A stretch of 64,000 bases of DNA from Candidatus Thermoplasmatota archaeon (GCA_035540375.1 DATLGO010000069.1:1-64000), one strand, 5' to 3'. Shown: positions 47,755 to 56,257, counted from the first letter of the stretch. The notes: generated by a model not told the origin, from the letters alone. Numbers and translations: made by a program.

Positions 47755-48042
47755 TCATTCGGGACAACGGCACGGCTTCGCGCCGCAGCGCAGGCACCGG
47801 TCGGGATACTTCTCGTTGAACGCGTCCTCGAGGTCGATGCCCAGGATGTTCGCGACGGAGGCTGTCCACGCGAGCACGTCCGCGAGCTCCTCCCGCGTCG
47901 CGAAGAAGTCCTTGTCGCGGATCGCGACCGAGAGCTCGCCCACCTCCTCGACGAGCCACAGGTACGTTCCCTCGACGCCCCGCCTGCGGTCCTTCTCGAG
48001 GTAGAGGTCCGCGAGGCGGGCCTGGAGCTCGCGCACCTTCAC
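47755..48042 (-). CDS. MazG-type nucleotide pyrophosphohydrolase
   Basis: 95 residues. The all-alpha NTP-PPase core has EGTYLWLVEEVGELSVAI and ELADVLAWTASVANILGID, giving the EExxE and ExxD metal motifs. It ends with a CLRCGAKPCRC zinc-like tail seen in archaeal members. It hydrolyses non-canonical nucleoside triphosphates. Last gene of the overlapping minus-strand operon; GTG start coupled to the aldolase-like gene. Confidence 0.88.
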   Translation of the reverse strand: MKVRELQARLADLYLEKDRRRGVEGTYLWLVEEVGELSVAIRDKDFFATREELADVLAWTASVANILGIDLEDAFNEKYPDRCLRCGAKPCRCPE

Positions 48043-48560
48043 GGCGACGCACCGCCGAGAACCCCGAGCGCGGCCGCGTGGGCCTCCTTCGGGTTCGCGC
48101 CCGTCGCGACGACGTGGCGGCCCGCGAAGCCCACGACGGTGGCGGTCCGCAGAGCCTCGAGGACGCCGAGCGCGCCCTCGAGCGTCGTGCGACCGCGCGC
48201 GACCGTCGCGAGGCCCGAGGGAAGCGCGGACGAGGGCATCTCGACCTGGACGACGGCGCCGATCTCCCGCTTCGCGCGGTAGAGGAGCGCGTGGAGCCCC
48301 GCCCACGGGGACGGCTCGTGCGCGCCGAGCACCATGAGGCGGTCGCCGTGCGGATCGTAGTCCGCGACCTCGACGAAGTGCTCGACGCGGAGGGCCTCGA
48401 GCGGGACGGCCGCGGCATTGATCGTCGCCCGCAGGCCGTGGCGCGCGGAGAGCGCGCCGTGGCCGACGCCGGTCTCGACGAGCGCGCGGGCGATCGCGAC
48501 GAGGTCGCCCGTGAGCGGATTCGTGGAAGGCTCGCCCCCGAGGAAGAACGCGCGGGTCAC
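48039..48560 (-). CDS. Class II aldolase/adducin-like protein
   Basis: 173 residues. GHGALSARHGLRATINAAAVPLEALRVEHFVEV and LHALLYRAKREIGAVVQVEMP follow the class II aldolase pattern (the GNxS/D loop and HAH region). The usual zinc-binding His-x-His is replaced by QVE, so aldolase chemistry is doubtful. The start GTG overlaps the glycosylase stop. Its place in a repair/sanitation operon is unexplained. Confidence 0.65.
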   Translation of the reverse strand: MTRAFFLGGEPSTNPLTGDLVAIARALVETGVGHGALSARHGLRATINAAAVPLEALRVEHFVEVADYDPHGDRLMVLGAHEPSPWAGLHALLYRAKREIGAVVQVEMPSSALPSGLATVARGRTTLEGALGVLEALRTATVVGFAGRHVVATGANPKEAHAAALGVLGGASP

Positions 48561-49231
48561 GCTTCCCGCGAGGCCGCCCTCGGCTGAAAGCCCTTTCGCC
48601 GCCTTCCGCCCGGTCTGAACGCCGTCACGGCCGGGCTCGCCGCGTCGGCGAAGCGCAGGGGGAGGTCGACCGCGGCCGCGACGCCCACGCGGCGCGAGAC
48701 CGCGACCGCCTCGGGCGGCTCGCCCGCGAGGACGCGAAGCGGCGGCGCGTCGAGCGCGTGCCCGTTGAGTCGCCGCGTGACGCCCAGGTGGCGCGCGAGG
48801 CGTCCAGGCCCCGAAGCGGCCCGCGCGGGCGCCCCGTCGAGCGGCTCGGCCGCGCGGACGAGCACGGCCTGCGGGTCGCCCGCCCGACCGGTCACCACGT
48901 TGAGGCACGCGTGCATTCCGTACGCAATGTAGACGTAGGCGAGCGCGGGCGGCCCGAACATGATGCCCGCGCGCGGGGTCGGTCCGCGGAAGGCGTGGCT
49001 TGCGGCGTCGCCTTCCGCGACGACGGCGCGCCGCCACGGCGCGCTCGCGTGGTCGCGACGGCGCGCGAGCGCGGCGTTCGCGCGGGGCGGCCCGAAATAC
49101 GCTTCCGTCTCCACGATGCGGGCGCGCCGCGTCGACCCGTCGGGAAGCGTCGCCTCGAGGACGTCGCCGAGGAGCGCGCGGGCGACGACGTCCGCGTCGC
49201 GCGCGAAGAACGACGCGTCGCGGGGCTTCAC
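48557..49231 (-). CDS. 3-methyladenine DNA glycosylase (AAG/MPG family)
   Basis: 224 residues of the Aag/MPG fold. ARALLGDVLEATLPDGS, the catalytic-Glu motif IVETEAYFGP, YVYIAYGMHACLNVVTG and QAVLVRAAEPLDG are all present. The enzyme excises alkylated and deaminated purines. Start is GTG 49231, overlapping the DUF309 stop (GTGA). Confidence 0.93.
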   Translation of the reverse strand: MKPRDASFFARDADVVARALLGDVLEATLPDGSTRRARIVETEAYFGPPRANAALARRRDHASAPWRRAVVAEGDAASHAFRGPTPRAGIMFGPPALAYVYIAYGMHACLNVVTGRAGDPQAVLVRAAEPLDGAPARAASGPGRLARHLGVTRRLNGHALDAPPLRVLAGEPPEAVAVSRRVGVAAAVDLPLRFADAASPAVTAFRPGGRRRKGFQPRAASREA

Positions 49232-49584
49232 GCGCGCACCCCGAGGACGGGCCATTCGACGTGCTCGGCGAAAGCGTCGCCCCAGTACCGCGCCTGCGCG
49301 AGGACGCTTTCGAGGTCCGCGACGAGCGCGGGAACGTCGAGCCACGGCCAGTGCCCGGCATTCTCGACGAGGTGGGGGAGGCCCATCTCCAGCTCGCGCA
49401 CGCCGCCGCGGACGTTGCCGCGCTCGAGGTGGTGGAGCGCGACGGCGGCCTTGATGAGGCCGAGCATGAGCGACCGTTCCGCGGGGGCGCCGAGGCCCCA
49501 GTGCTCCTCCCACGCCTCGTGGGCGTCGAAGTAGCGGCGCTCGTTGAAGGCGAGGATGCCGTCGCGGACCGCGTCGGGGATCAG
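49228..49584 (-). CDS. DUF309 protein with apparent CTG start
   Basis: 118 residues. The DUF309 core is clear: AFNERRYFDAHEAWEEHW and LMLGLIKAAVALHHLERGN, an all-helical fold of unknown role, often fused or adjacent to nucleic-acid enzymes. No ATG, GTG or TTG lies between the upstream stop and the conserved core. CTG 49584 forms CTGA with the Nudix stop, has GAGGAGGA about 6 nt before it and fits the overlap pattern of the whole operon, so I take it as the start. Confidence 0.75.
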   Translation of the reverse strand: MIPDAVRDGILAFNERRYFDAHEAWEEHWGLGAPAERSLMLGLIKAAVALHHLERGNVRGGVRELEMGLPHLVENAGHWPWLDVPALVADLESVLAQARYWGDAFAEHVEWPVLGVRA

Positions 49585-50045
49585 TCGCAGTCCTCCTCGA
49601 AGAGCGCGCGCGGGTGCGACTCGAGGTGCGCGCGGACGTCGGCGAGGATGCGCGCGTGGTCGAAGGCCGTCTCCGGCGGGTCGTCGAGGGGGAACCAGCG
49701 CGCCTCGTCCGCGTCGTCGCCGGCCGAAACGGGGAGGATGCCCGAGACGGCGAGAAGGTACGTGACGCCCACGACGTGCCCGCGCGGGTCCCGGGCGGGG
49801 TCCGAGTAGACGCCGACGAGCCCCGCGACCCGCGTGAGGAGGCCGGTCTCCTCCGCGACCTCGCGGCGGACGGCGTCCTCGGTGGATTCCCCCACCTCGA
49901 CGAACCCCCCCGGGAGGGCCCAGGCGCCCTTGAACGGCTCCTTCCCGCGGCGCACGAGAAGGATCTCGCGGCCCTTGACGACCGCGCCGTCGACGGCGAG
50001 GCCGGGGGTCGGGAAGCCCGTGGGCGAGACGTGGCGGCGTTCCAC
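49581..50045 (-). CDS. Nudix hydrolase (ADP-ribose pyrophosphatase-like)
   Basis: 154 residues with a perfect Nudix box (GGFVEVGESTEDAVRREVAEETG), preceded by FKGAWALP. An ADP-ribose or oxidised-nucleotide substrate is typical. It is the first gene of a five-gene minus-strand operon. A TATA-like GCTTTTCC (minus strand, about 50068-50075) sits 27 nt before the GTG start, so the transcript is leaderless. Confidence 0.9.
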   Translation of the reverse strand: MERRHVSPTGFPTPGLAVDGAVVKGREILLVRRGKEPFKGAWALPGGFVEVGESTEDAVRREVAEETGLLTRVAGLVGVYSDPARDPRGHVVGVTYLLAVSGILPVSAGDDADEARWFPLDDPPETAFDHARILADVRAHLESHPRALFEEDCD

Positions 50046-50130
50046 GCCCGGGCATGGGCGCGTCGCGTGGAAAAGCCCTTCGCGACGTCGCCACCACGTT
50101 TATGGCCCCGCCCGGAGAATCGCCCGCCGC

Positions 50131-50904
50131 ATGCGCGCCTGGGTCGCCGTCCTCCTCGCCCTCCCCGCCGTCCTCGCCGGCTGTCTCGGGTCCTCGCCCG
50201 CCGCGGAAGGCGACGGCGAGCACCACCCGGACGGCGCGACGGACCACGCGACGGAGCGATACGTGTGGACCAACGCCTCCGGAAAGGCGACCGCGACCCC
50301 CGCGACGCCGTTCTCGCAGGACTTCCCCTTCGAGGTCCCGAAGGGCGCCGTCGAGGTGCAGGCCACCGTGACGTGGACACCGAACCCCGTCTCGGTCGTC
50401 CGCCTCGAGCTCGTCACGCCGAAGGGCGACTCCGTCGGGAAGGGTTTCCCGGAGAAGGACGGTCAGCGCTCGCTCGCGTTCGCGGACGCGCCGCCTTCGG
50501 GCACGTGGAAGCTCCGCGTCACGACCGACCGCGCCCTCGACGTCGCGTTCCAGACGTCGGCCCGCGTCGGGCTCCTCGTGCCCCAGGAGAACACGCTCAA
50601 GGACACCCTCACCGTCGTGAAGCGCGGGTTCGCCGAGGTCAACCTCATCATGGAGGAGGGCGCGACGTTCAACTACACGTGGAAGGTGACCGACGGGGCG
50701 ACCGCCTTCTACTTCAACATCCACAGCCACGAGAACGGCGAGACGACGGTGCACGAGGAGGGCGAATACACGGCCCATCAGGGCTCCTGGACCGCCCCGA
50801 AGCGCCAGATCTACTCGATCCTCTGGGAGAACCGCGGACTCGCGGACCTGGACATGGCGTACGAGGTCACGGGCCGCTTCCGCGTGCACAGCCATTCGCA
50901 GTAG
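50131..50904 (+). CDS. Lipoprotein with beta-sandwich domain
   Basis: 257 residues. The lipobox is VLAGC at the end of an 18-residue signal peptide, followed by an acidic, His-rich linker (GEHHPDGATDH). The mature part contains a prepeptidase-like beta-sandwich (GAVEVQATVTWTPNPVSVVRLEL, APPSGTWKLRVTT) and a second beta domain with N-glycosylation sequons. Function unknown. TATA (GTTTATGG, 50098-50105) lies about 30 nt before the ATG. Confidence 0.78.
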   Translation: MRAWVAVLLALPAVLAGCLGSSPAAEGDGEHHPDGATDHATERYVWTNASGKATATPATPFSQDFPFEVPKGAVEVQATVTWTPNPVSVVRLELVTPKGDSVGKGFPEKDGQRSLAFADAPPSGTWKLRVTTDRALDVAFQTSARVGLLVPQENTLKDTLTVVKRGFAEVNLIMEEGATFNYTWKVTDGATAFYFNIHSHENGETTVHEEGEYTAHQGSWTAPKRQIYSILWENRGLADLDMAYEVTGRFRVHSHSQ

Positions 50905-50938
50905 GTCCCCGGCGGACGAGGGCCGCTCGGGAAAGTCT

Positions 50939-50946
50939 CCTATAGG
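50939..50946 (+). promoter_or_regulatory. TATA box of the 57-residue membrane protein gene
   Basis: CCTATAGG is centred 26.5 nt before ATG 50969. The canonical leaderless spacing is the main support for that small gene. Confidence 0.6.
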
Positions 50947-50968
50947 ACGGGCGCCCCAACGGGCGTCC

Positions 50969-51142
50969 ATGGGCGCCCTCGCCTACGAGCACGAGACGCG
51001 CGAGACGCACGAGAAGCCGCGGGACCTGTCCCACCGCGAGGCGCTCGTCCTCCTCGGGAGCGCGGTCGTGTTCGTGTTCGCGGCGCCGCTCCTCCTGCTG
51101 GCCGCGATCCCGTGGATGACGTGGAAGCGCTTCACGCGCTGA
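50969..51142 (+). CDS. Small single-helix membrane protein
   Basis: 57 residues: a charged N-terminal part (EHETRETHEKPRD), one membrane helix of about 22 residues rich in Leu/Val/Ala, and a basic end (TWKRFTR). Likely orientation is N-out or N-in with a short tail; it cannot be settled. No homologous family was recognised. The gene is followed by CCCGG array C. Confidence 0.6.
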   Translation: MGALAYEHETRETHEKPRDLSHREALVLLGSAVVFVFAAPLLLLAAIPWMTWKRFTR

Positions 51143-51146
51143 ACGC

Positions 51147-51400
51147 TCCCGGTCCCGAACCCGGTCCCTGACCCGGACCCGGACCCGGACCCGGACCCGG
51201 TCCCGGCGCCCGGCGCCCGGTCCCGGCACCCGGCGTCCCGACGCCCGGGCCCGAATCCCGCCGCCCGGCGCCCGGTTTCGGTCCCGCCGCCCGGCACCCG
51301 ACGCCCGGTCCCGGTCCCGCCGCCCGGCACCCGGTCCCGGTCCCGCCGCCCGGCACCCGACGCCCGTCCCGGTCCCGCCGCCCGGCACCCGGCCTCGGGC
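51147..51400 (+). repeat. Array C of CCCGG-N(1-2) modules
   Basis: About 255 bp of modules in the same strand orientation as arrays A and B. It opens with CCCGGA 6-mers, then combinations of CCCGCCG, CCCGGCA, CCCGACG and CCCGGT. The minus strand shows GGG tracts with 3-4 nt spacing. It ends seven bases before the first possible start of a DNA methyltransferase gene. Confidence 0.85.
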
Positions 51401-51406
51401 TCCCGC

Positions 51407-52372
51407 GTGCGACATCCTCATGTCGCGCGGCCGCGTGGGGAGGCCGTGGCGGGTCACGACGCGAACGGTCCGGGCGCCTTCCTGCGGGCGAACCGCGGAT
51501 CGATCCGCGCGGCGCTTGCGGCGCGGGACCTCGCGCCGGGGGTCTTCTTCGGGAGCGCGACGCGCCTTCCCCTCGCGGACGCGACCGTGCAGCTCGTGGC
51601 GACGTCGCCGCCGTATCCGATGATCGAGATGTGGGACGCGACGTTCGAGGCGCAGACGGGCGTGCCGTCGTCGCGGCCGCTCGAGCATTTCGCGGCGGCG
51701 CACGACCTCCTCGGCCGCGTGTGGGCGGAGTGTGCGCGCGTCGTCGCGCCGGGCGGAATCCTCGCGATCAACATCGGGGACGCGACGCGGACGGCGGACG
51801 GCGCGTTCCGGTGCTTCGCGAACCACGTGGAGGTCGCGCGGCGACTCGACGCGCTCGGCTTGCATCCCCTTGTCCCGATCTTGTGGAAGAAGCCCACGAA
51901 CAAGCCCAACGCGTTCCTCGGGTCCGGGTTCCTCCCGCCGAACGCGTACGTGACGCTCGACTGCGAGTACATCCTCCTCTACCGGAAGGGTCCGCCGAGG
52001 AAGTACCCCGCGATGGATCCGCTGCGCTACGCGAGCGCGATGAGCAAGGCGGAGCGCGACCGGTGGTTCACGCAGGTGTGGGACGTGCGCGGCGCGCGCC
52101 AGGAGGCGGGTCGCGCGGCGGGCACCGCGCCCTGGCCGGACGAGGTCGCGGAGCGTCTCGTGCGCATGTTCTCGCTCCTCGGCGACGCGGTCCTCGACCC
52201 GTTCGCGGGCACGGGGACGACGCTGCGCGTCGCGCGCGCGCTCGGGCGGAAGGCGATCGGCGTCGAGATCACGAAGGAGCTGGAGCCCACGCTCCGCGCG
52301 GGCCTCGCCGGGCCGCCGGACGTGGACGCCGTGCTCGATGGGCTCGAGGCGCGGTATCCTACGCCGCCGTGA
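51407..52372 (+). CDS. Solitary DNA methyltransferase (N4-cytosine/N6-adenine type)
   Basis: 321 residues from GTG 51407; GTG 51446 would give 308. Motif IV TSPPYP (residues 66-71) precedes motif I DPFAGTGTT (from 264), the permuted beta-group order. TSPPY is common in N4-cytosine enzymes. WKKPTNKPN and the aromatic-rich middle form the target region. No restriction endonuclease gene is next to it. It overlaps the convergent peptidase gene by 14 bp. Confidence 0.88.
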   Translation: MRHPHVARPRGEAVAGHDANGPGAFLRANRGSIRAALAARDLAPGVFFGSATRLPLADATVQLVATSPPYPMIEMWDATFEAQTGVPSSRPLEHFAAAHDLLGRVWAECARVVAPGGILAINIGDATRTADGAFRCFANHVEVARRLDALGLHPLVPILWKKPTNKPNAFLGSGFLPPNAYVTLDCEYILLYRKGPPRKYPAMDPLRYASAMSKAERDRWFTQVWDVRGARQEAGRAAGTAPWPDEVAERLVRMFSLLGDAVLDPFAGTGTTLRVARALGRKAIGVEITKELEPTLRAGLAGPPDVDAVLDGLEARYPTPP

Positions 52373-54551
52373 ACGGCGTGACCGTGACCTCGTACTTCAG
52401 GTTCACGCCCGACCAGGCCGTGATGCGGCCCGTGCAGCTTCCTCCGCAGCGTTCGAGGCCGACGAGCACGAGCTTGTCGTAGGCGTTGTTCCACGCGCCC
52501 GTGACGTAGGTCCCATCCTCCGCGTGGATCGTGAGGCTCGACGACCAGAAGCGGTGCGTGGGCGCGGCGGCTTCCTGGAATTCGATCAGGACGGCGGTCG
52601 CGCCCTCCGGGACCTCGATCGGGAACGTCCTGGACTGCGAGCCGGCTCCGACGCTCACCGGGATGAACGGGATCGGCAGGCGGGGTCCGCCGCCCACCGG
52701 GTCTTCGCCCATCGGGAGTTCGATCGTGAACTTGACGGGCGTGCCGGGCACGCCCACCGCGGCGACGGCGAGGCTTCCGGCATCCGAAAGCCGGCGCGCC
52801 TCGACGGCGGCCGCGAGCGCGTCGGCGTAGCTGCCCGAGGCGACGAGCGCGAGGGCGCGGTCGGCCGCGGCGCGCGCATCGGCCGGCGCGGCGTCGCCGA
52901 GCGCCTTCACGTCGCGCGCGAGGTTCACGGCGTGGCCGCGCAGGAGCAGCTCCTTGTCGAACGCGTTGAACGCCGGGATCGTGTGGCGGTACGTCATGAT
53001 GCTCGACGTCGAGTCCCAGAGCCAGTTGATCTCGTAGGTGGTCCACCCGGCGCCGTCCAGGCCGCCCGTGTCGTGCGGGTGCGTGAGGCCGAAGCTGTGG
53101 CCGAGTTCGTGGAGGAGCACGCCGTTCCACCAGGCCCACCACGTCTTCTCGCTGCCGAACATCTCCTCCGTCGTGCAGAAGGGATTCGCGCGGAGACAGA
53201 GCGTGTAGTCCATGATGTTAAGGAAGACGCCGAAGCTCCGGCCATGCTCGTCGCCGTCGGCGTACGCGTAGATGCCGCTCGAGGGCGCGTCGAGGATGAA
53301 GCCGAAACTCGGATACGTGATCGCGCCGGGTTCCTGCGGAGCGTACTTTTCCCAGTTCTGGCGAATGTAACGCTTCACGACGCCGAAGTCGACGTTGGCG
53401 TTGTAGCGCGATTTCGCGTCCTCGAGCGCCGCGCCGAGGCCGGGGTCGTCCGACGGCAGCTCGATGAACGTGAGCCGGAGGTCGATCTCGGCCCACGGAA
53501 GCATGTCCTGGTAGGCCTTGAGGAGCAGCGCGCCGTCCGTGTTCTTCCGGTAGTCGTTGGGCGAGATCTTCGAGAGAAGGCCCTTGCCGTTGCTGCGGGC
53601 GTTCGTGTCGAGGACCACGTAGATGGGGAGGATGTATTTCTCGGCGTACTCGAAGGGATAGATGGGGGAGCGCGCCCACAGCATGCGGGCCGCGTCGACC
53701 ACGTTGCGGCCAAGGTTGTCGTACATCGTGTCGGGGTCCGACGCGAGGTCCCAGACGGGTCGGTCCTCGAGATCCCAAAGCGAGATGTCGGAGCGCGAGA
53801 AGTTGAGCCAGGGCCTGAAGTCGGCGCGGCTCGGCGCGGCGCCGAGGTCGAGGAAGACGAAGTCGTGGGTGCCGCCCCAGGCGCGCATGTCCGGAACGCC
53901 CTCGGTGGTGCCGTCCTCGACGACGTATTGGTGGTAGCGGTCCTGCGCGAGGTGGCCCTGGGTCCACGAATCGAGGACGAAGACCGTCTGCCCGGGCTTG
54001 CCGAAGTCGAGGCCGTGCGCCGCGCGGTTCTCGGCGATCCACTTCTCGACCGCAAAGGCGTCGATGCGGTCGACCGGCGGGCACTTCGGGCGCTGGATGT
54101 GGTTCACGACCGGGTTGCGCGGGAGGTCGATGGGGTCTTGCTTCTGGCAAAGGGGTTTCTCGCGCTTGAGATCGTACTGCATGAGCCACGTGTCGACCTT
54201 GTCCTCCTTCGACACGGTCTTCATGAACGCGAAGAGCGCCTCGGCGAAGGCGGGCGGCGCCTCGTGGATCTCGTAGCGGAGGTTGTACTGGAGCGGCTCG
54301 CTCTCGACGCGGCCCACGAGGTCGGCGCGGATGAGCGGGTAGCTCGGGACGGGCTGGACGAGGCGCGCCTTCAGGGCCTCCGCGTCGAAGGCCGAGAAGC
54401 CGACCGCGACGACGTGGATCGGGAGATCCATCGTGAGCACGGGTGTTCCGGCCTTGAACGGGACGCTCGCGGGCGGTTCGTTCACGGGCAGTTGAACGCA
54501 GCCGGCGAGCGCCGGCAGCACAAGGACGAGGGCGAGAGTCATCCCACGCAT
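52359..54551 (-). CDS. Large HExxH zinc peptidase lipoprotein
   Basis: 730 residues. The lipobox is PALAGC. The metal motif is HELGHSFGLTH (His481, Glu482, His485, His491), the extended metzincin-like form. The N-terminal 300 residues contain no known domain. The C-terminal about 200 residues are a beta-sandwich with an Ala-rich helical hairpin. It is presumably a surface-anchored protease or adhesin. TATA (AGTATATCGG on the minus strand, about 54583-54592) lies about 37 nt before the ATG. Confidence 0.82.
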   Translation of the reverse strand: MRGMTLALVLVLPALAGCVQLPVNEPPASVPFKAGTPVLTMDLPIHVVAVGFSAFDAEALKARLVQPVPSYPLIRADLVGRVESEPLQYNLRYEIHEAPPAFAEALFAFMKTVSKEDKVDTWLMQYDLKREKPLCQKQDPIDLPRNPVVNHIQRPKCPPVDRIDAFAVEKWIAENRAAHGLDFGKPGQTVFVLDSWTQGHLAQDRYHQYVVEDGTTEGVPDMRAWGGTHDFVFLDLGAAPSRADFRPWLNFSRSDISLWDLEDRPVWDLASDPDTMYDNLGRNVVDAARMLWARSPIYPFEYAEKYILPIYVVLDTNARSNGKGLLSKISPNDYRKNTDGALLLKAYQDMLPWAEIDLRLTFIELPSDDPGLGAALEDAKSRYNANVDFGVVKRYIRQNWEKYAPQEPGAITYPSFGFILDAPSSGIYAYADGDEHGRSFGVFLNIMDYTLCLRANPFCTTEEMFGSEKTWWAWWNGVLLHELGHSFGLTHPHDTGGLDGAGWTTYEINWLWDSTSSIMTYRHTIPAFNAFDKELLLRGHAVNLARDVKALGDAAPADARAAADRALALVASGSYADALAAAVEARRLSDAGSLAVAAVGVPGTPVKFTIELPMGEDPVGGGPRLPIPFIPVSVGAGSQSRTFPIEVPEGATAVLIEFQEAAAPTHRFWSSSLTIHAEDGTYVTGAWNNAYDKLVLVGLERCGGSCTGRITAWSGVNLKYEVTVTPFTAA

Positions 54552-54610
54552 AGCCTTCCCGGGGCCCGAGGCGTCGTGGATACCGATATACTTTGTTCCG
54601 AACCCCTTCA

Positions 54611-55327
54611 TCACCGGCGCCGGCCGCGGGCCACGACCCGGCTCTCCGTGAGGTTCGCGTGCCCGGCCTCGTAGGACTTCCGGAGCCCCTCCCACCGACC
54701 CGAGGCCTTCCAGTTCGCGACGACCTCGGGCGAGGAGCGGAAGTAGGCGTTTTCGAGGACGCCGAAATCGGGCGCCGTCACGATCGCGAGCTCGTGGTGG
54801 AGCGCCTCCACGTCGAAGCCCGCGCGGTCGAGGTCGCGCGCGAGGTCCGCGGGCGTCGCGACGAAGCGCGGCGGGTGGCCCGTCTCGGCCCATTGCTCGG
54901 GCCCGAGCGCGGCGACGACGAGCCGCCCGCCCGCGGGAAGCGCCTCCGCGGCGCGCGCGAGGAGGTTGCCCGTGAGGTAGAGGTGCGCGAGGACGACGTC
55001 GAGCCGCTTCGGCGCCCACGCCCGCCACGGCTCCGTCTCGAGGTCGCTTGCGACGAACTGCACGTTCCGGAGGCCGAGCTTCTTCGCCGCGCGGGCGCCC
55101 GCGACGAGCGCGGCCTCGTCCGAGTCCACCGCCCACACCTTGTCCGCGCGCTTCGCGACCGCGAGCGCGACCGCGCCCGACCCCGTGCCAACGTCGGCGA
55201 CCACGTCGCCCACGTTCACCGCCGCGAAGGCCTCCTGCATGAACGTCTCGCTCGGCTGCCCGTGGACGACGCGGAACTCCGCGCCGCGGCCGTCCACCCA
55301 CGTCACCGTTCGAGGGACGTCCGACAT
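54611..55327 (-). CDS. Class I SAM-dependent methyltransferase
   Basis: 238 residues. The SAM site is DVGTGSGAVALAVA followed by the acidic strand end VWAVDSDEAA, then FVASDLETEP. The fold resembles protein-isoaspartate, CbiT and tRNA m1A methyltransferases, but no family-specific motif settles it. A TATA (CCTACATAGG on the minus strand, 55348-55357) is centred 25.5 nt before the ATG. Confidence 0.82.
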   Translation of the reverse strand: MSDVPRTVTWVDGRGAEFRVVHGQPSETFMQEAFAAVNVGDVVADVGTGSGAVALAVAKRADKVWAVDSDEAALVAGARAAKKLGLRNVQFVASDLETEPWRAWAPKRLDVVLAHLYLTGNLLARAAEALPAGGRLVVAALGPEQWAETGHPPRFVATPADLARDLDRAGFDVEALHHELAIVTAPDFGVLENAYFRSSPEVVANWKASGRWEGLRKSYEAGHANLTESRVVARGRRR

Positions 55328-55370
55328 TGAGGGGGCAACGAGCCGTCCCTATGTAGGATTTGCCGGTCCC

Positions 55371-56219
55371 TCATTCGGGTTTCGCGGCGACGACCAAATC
55401 GTGGTGTTCAATCGCAGAGCCGTATCCGCTCCAGTCGCCCGGGTGGATCGTCTCAACGACGAGTCCTTCGCGTTCGAGGACGGCTCTCACCCATCGTTCC
55501 TCGTGCGCGACGAGCACCGTTGGATTCTCAGGTTTCCCGATGCGTGTGTCCTCGATGGTGTGATCGAAGCGGTACCTTGACTTGCCCGCTTCGATCCTGG
55601 ACTCCACTTCCTCGTTGAGGAGGAACCACGTCGATAGGAATGTCCCGCCGGGCCTCAGCGCGCGCGCTGTCTCCGCGAGATAATGAGCGGCTGCCGCGCG
55701 GAAGAGATGTGTATAGAGGCTGCCGGCGAACGCGACGTCGACCGTGCCCGATCCCACCGGAAACCGATACGATTCAGCCTTCTCGCGACCGCCCGGGTTG
55801 TATAATTCGTGGTATAGGTCGGCGTGATAGAACCTGAATGCGGGGTCGGTGGCTTCGATGTGCGCCTTGCACCACCGGATGCATTTCTCGTTCGGATCGA
55901 ACCCGGTGTAGCTCGCTCGGCCACCCTTGCGAGGAGTCCTGAGGTAGTCCTTCAAAGGCTGGGCCATGCGGCCCACTCCGCAGCCGGTGTCCAGCACGCT
56001 GGCCTCCGGTCGAAGGCGAGCGAGCGTCTTGAGGTATAGGGCGAACCTCTCGCCCGTCACGATGTGCGAGTAGATTGGCGCGCCGCCGACGAGTTCCCTC
56101 AGGGACCGCCGCGGATACGCCAATTTACCGGTGGTGGCCCGGGCGGCCCAGTCAAAGGCGTCGTAACCGACGTTTCTCACTTGCCGCACGAGAGGTCTAA
56201 GGCGGACAGGTACGAGCAT
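55371..56219 (-). CDS. SAM-dependent methyltransferase of atypical base composition
   Basis: 282 residues. SVLDTGCGVGRMAQPL is the SAM motif, TGFDPNEKCIRWCK follows, and FAGSLYTHLF and ALRPGGTFLSTWF belong to the methyltransferase 11/25 type. Such enzymes often modify sugars or lipids. Its DNA is visibly less G+C-rich than its neighbours, and it uses A/T-ending codons that are otherwise rare here, so recent acquisition is likely. ATG 56219 is preferred to ATG 56255. Confidence 0.8.
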   Translation of the reverse strand: MLVPVRLRPLVRQVRNVGYDAFDWAARATTGKLAYPRRSLRELVGGAPIYSHIVTGERFALYLKTLARLRPEASVLDTGCGVGRMAQPLKDYLRTPRKGGRASYTGFDPNEKCIRWCKAHIEATDPAFRFYHADLYHELYNPGGREKAESYRFPVGSGTVDVAFAGSLYTHLFRAAAAHYLAETARALRPGGTFLSTWFLLNEEVESRIEAGKSRYRFDHTIEDTRIGKPENPTVLVAHEERWVRAVLEREGLVVETIHPGDWSGYGSAIEHHDLVVAAKPE

Positions 56220-56257
56220 CCTTGACGACTCCGCATGGCGGTCATGGGCGAACACCC

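Noticed and set aside
52359-55301. Peptidase gene extended upstream to a 980-residue protein
   Set aside because: The upstream 250 codons lie antisense or out of frame to the methyltransferase gene at 54611-55327. The lipoprotein signal peptide at 54551 and the TATA before it mark the true start.
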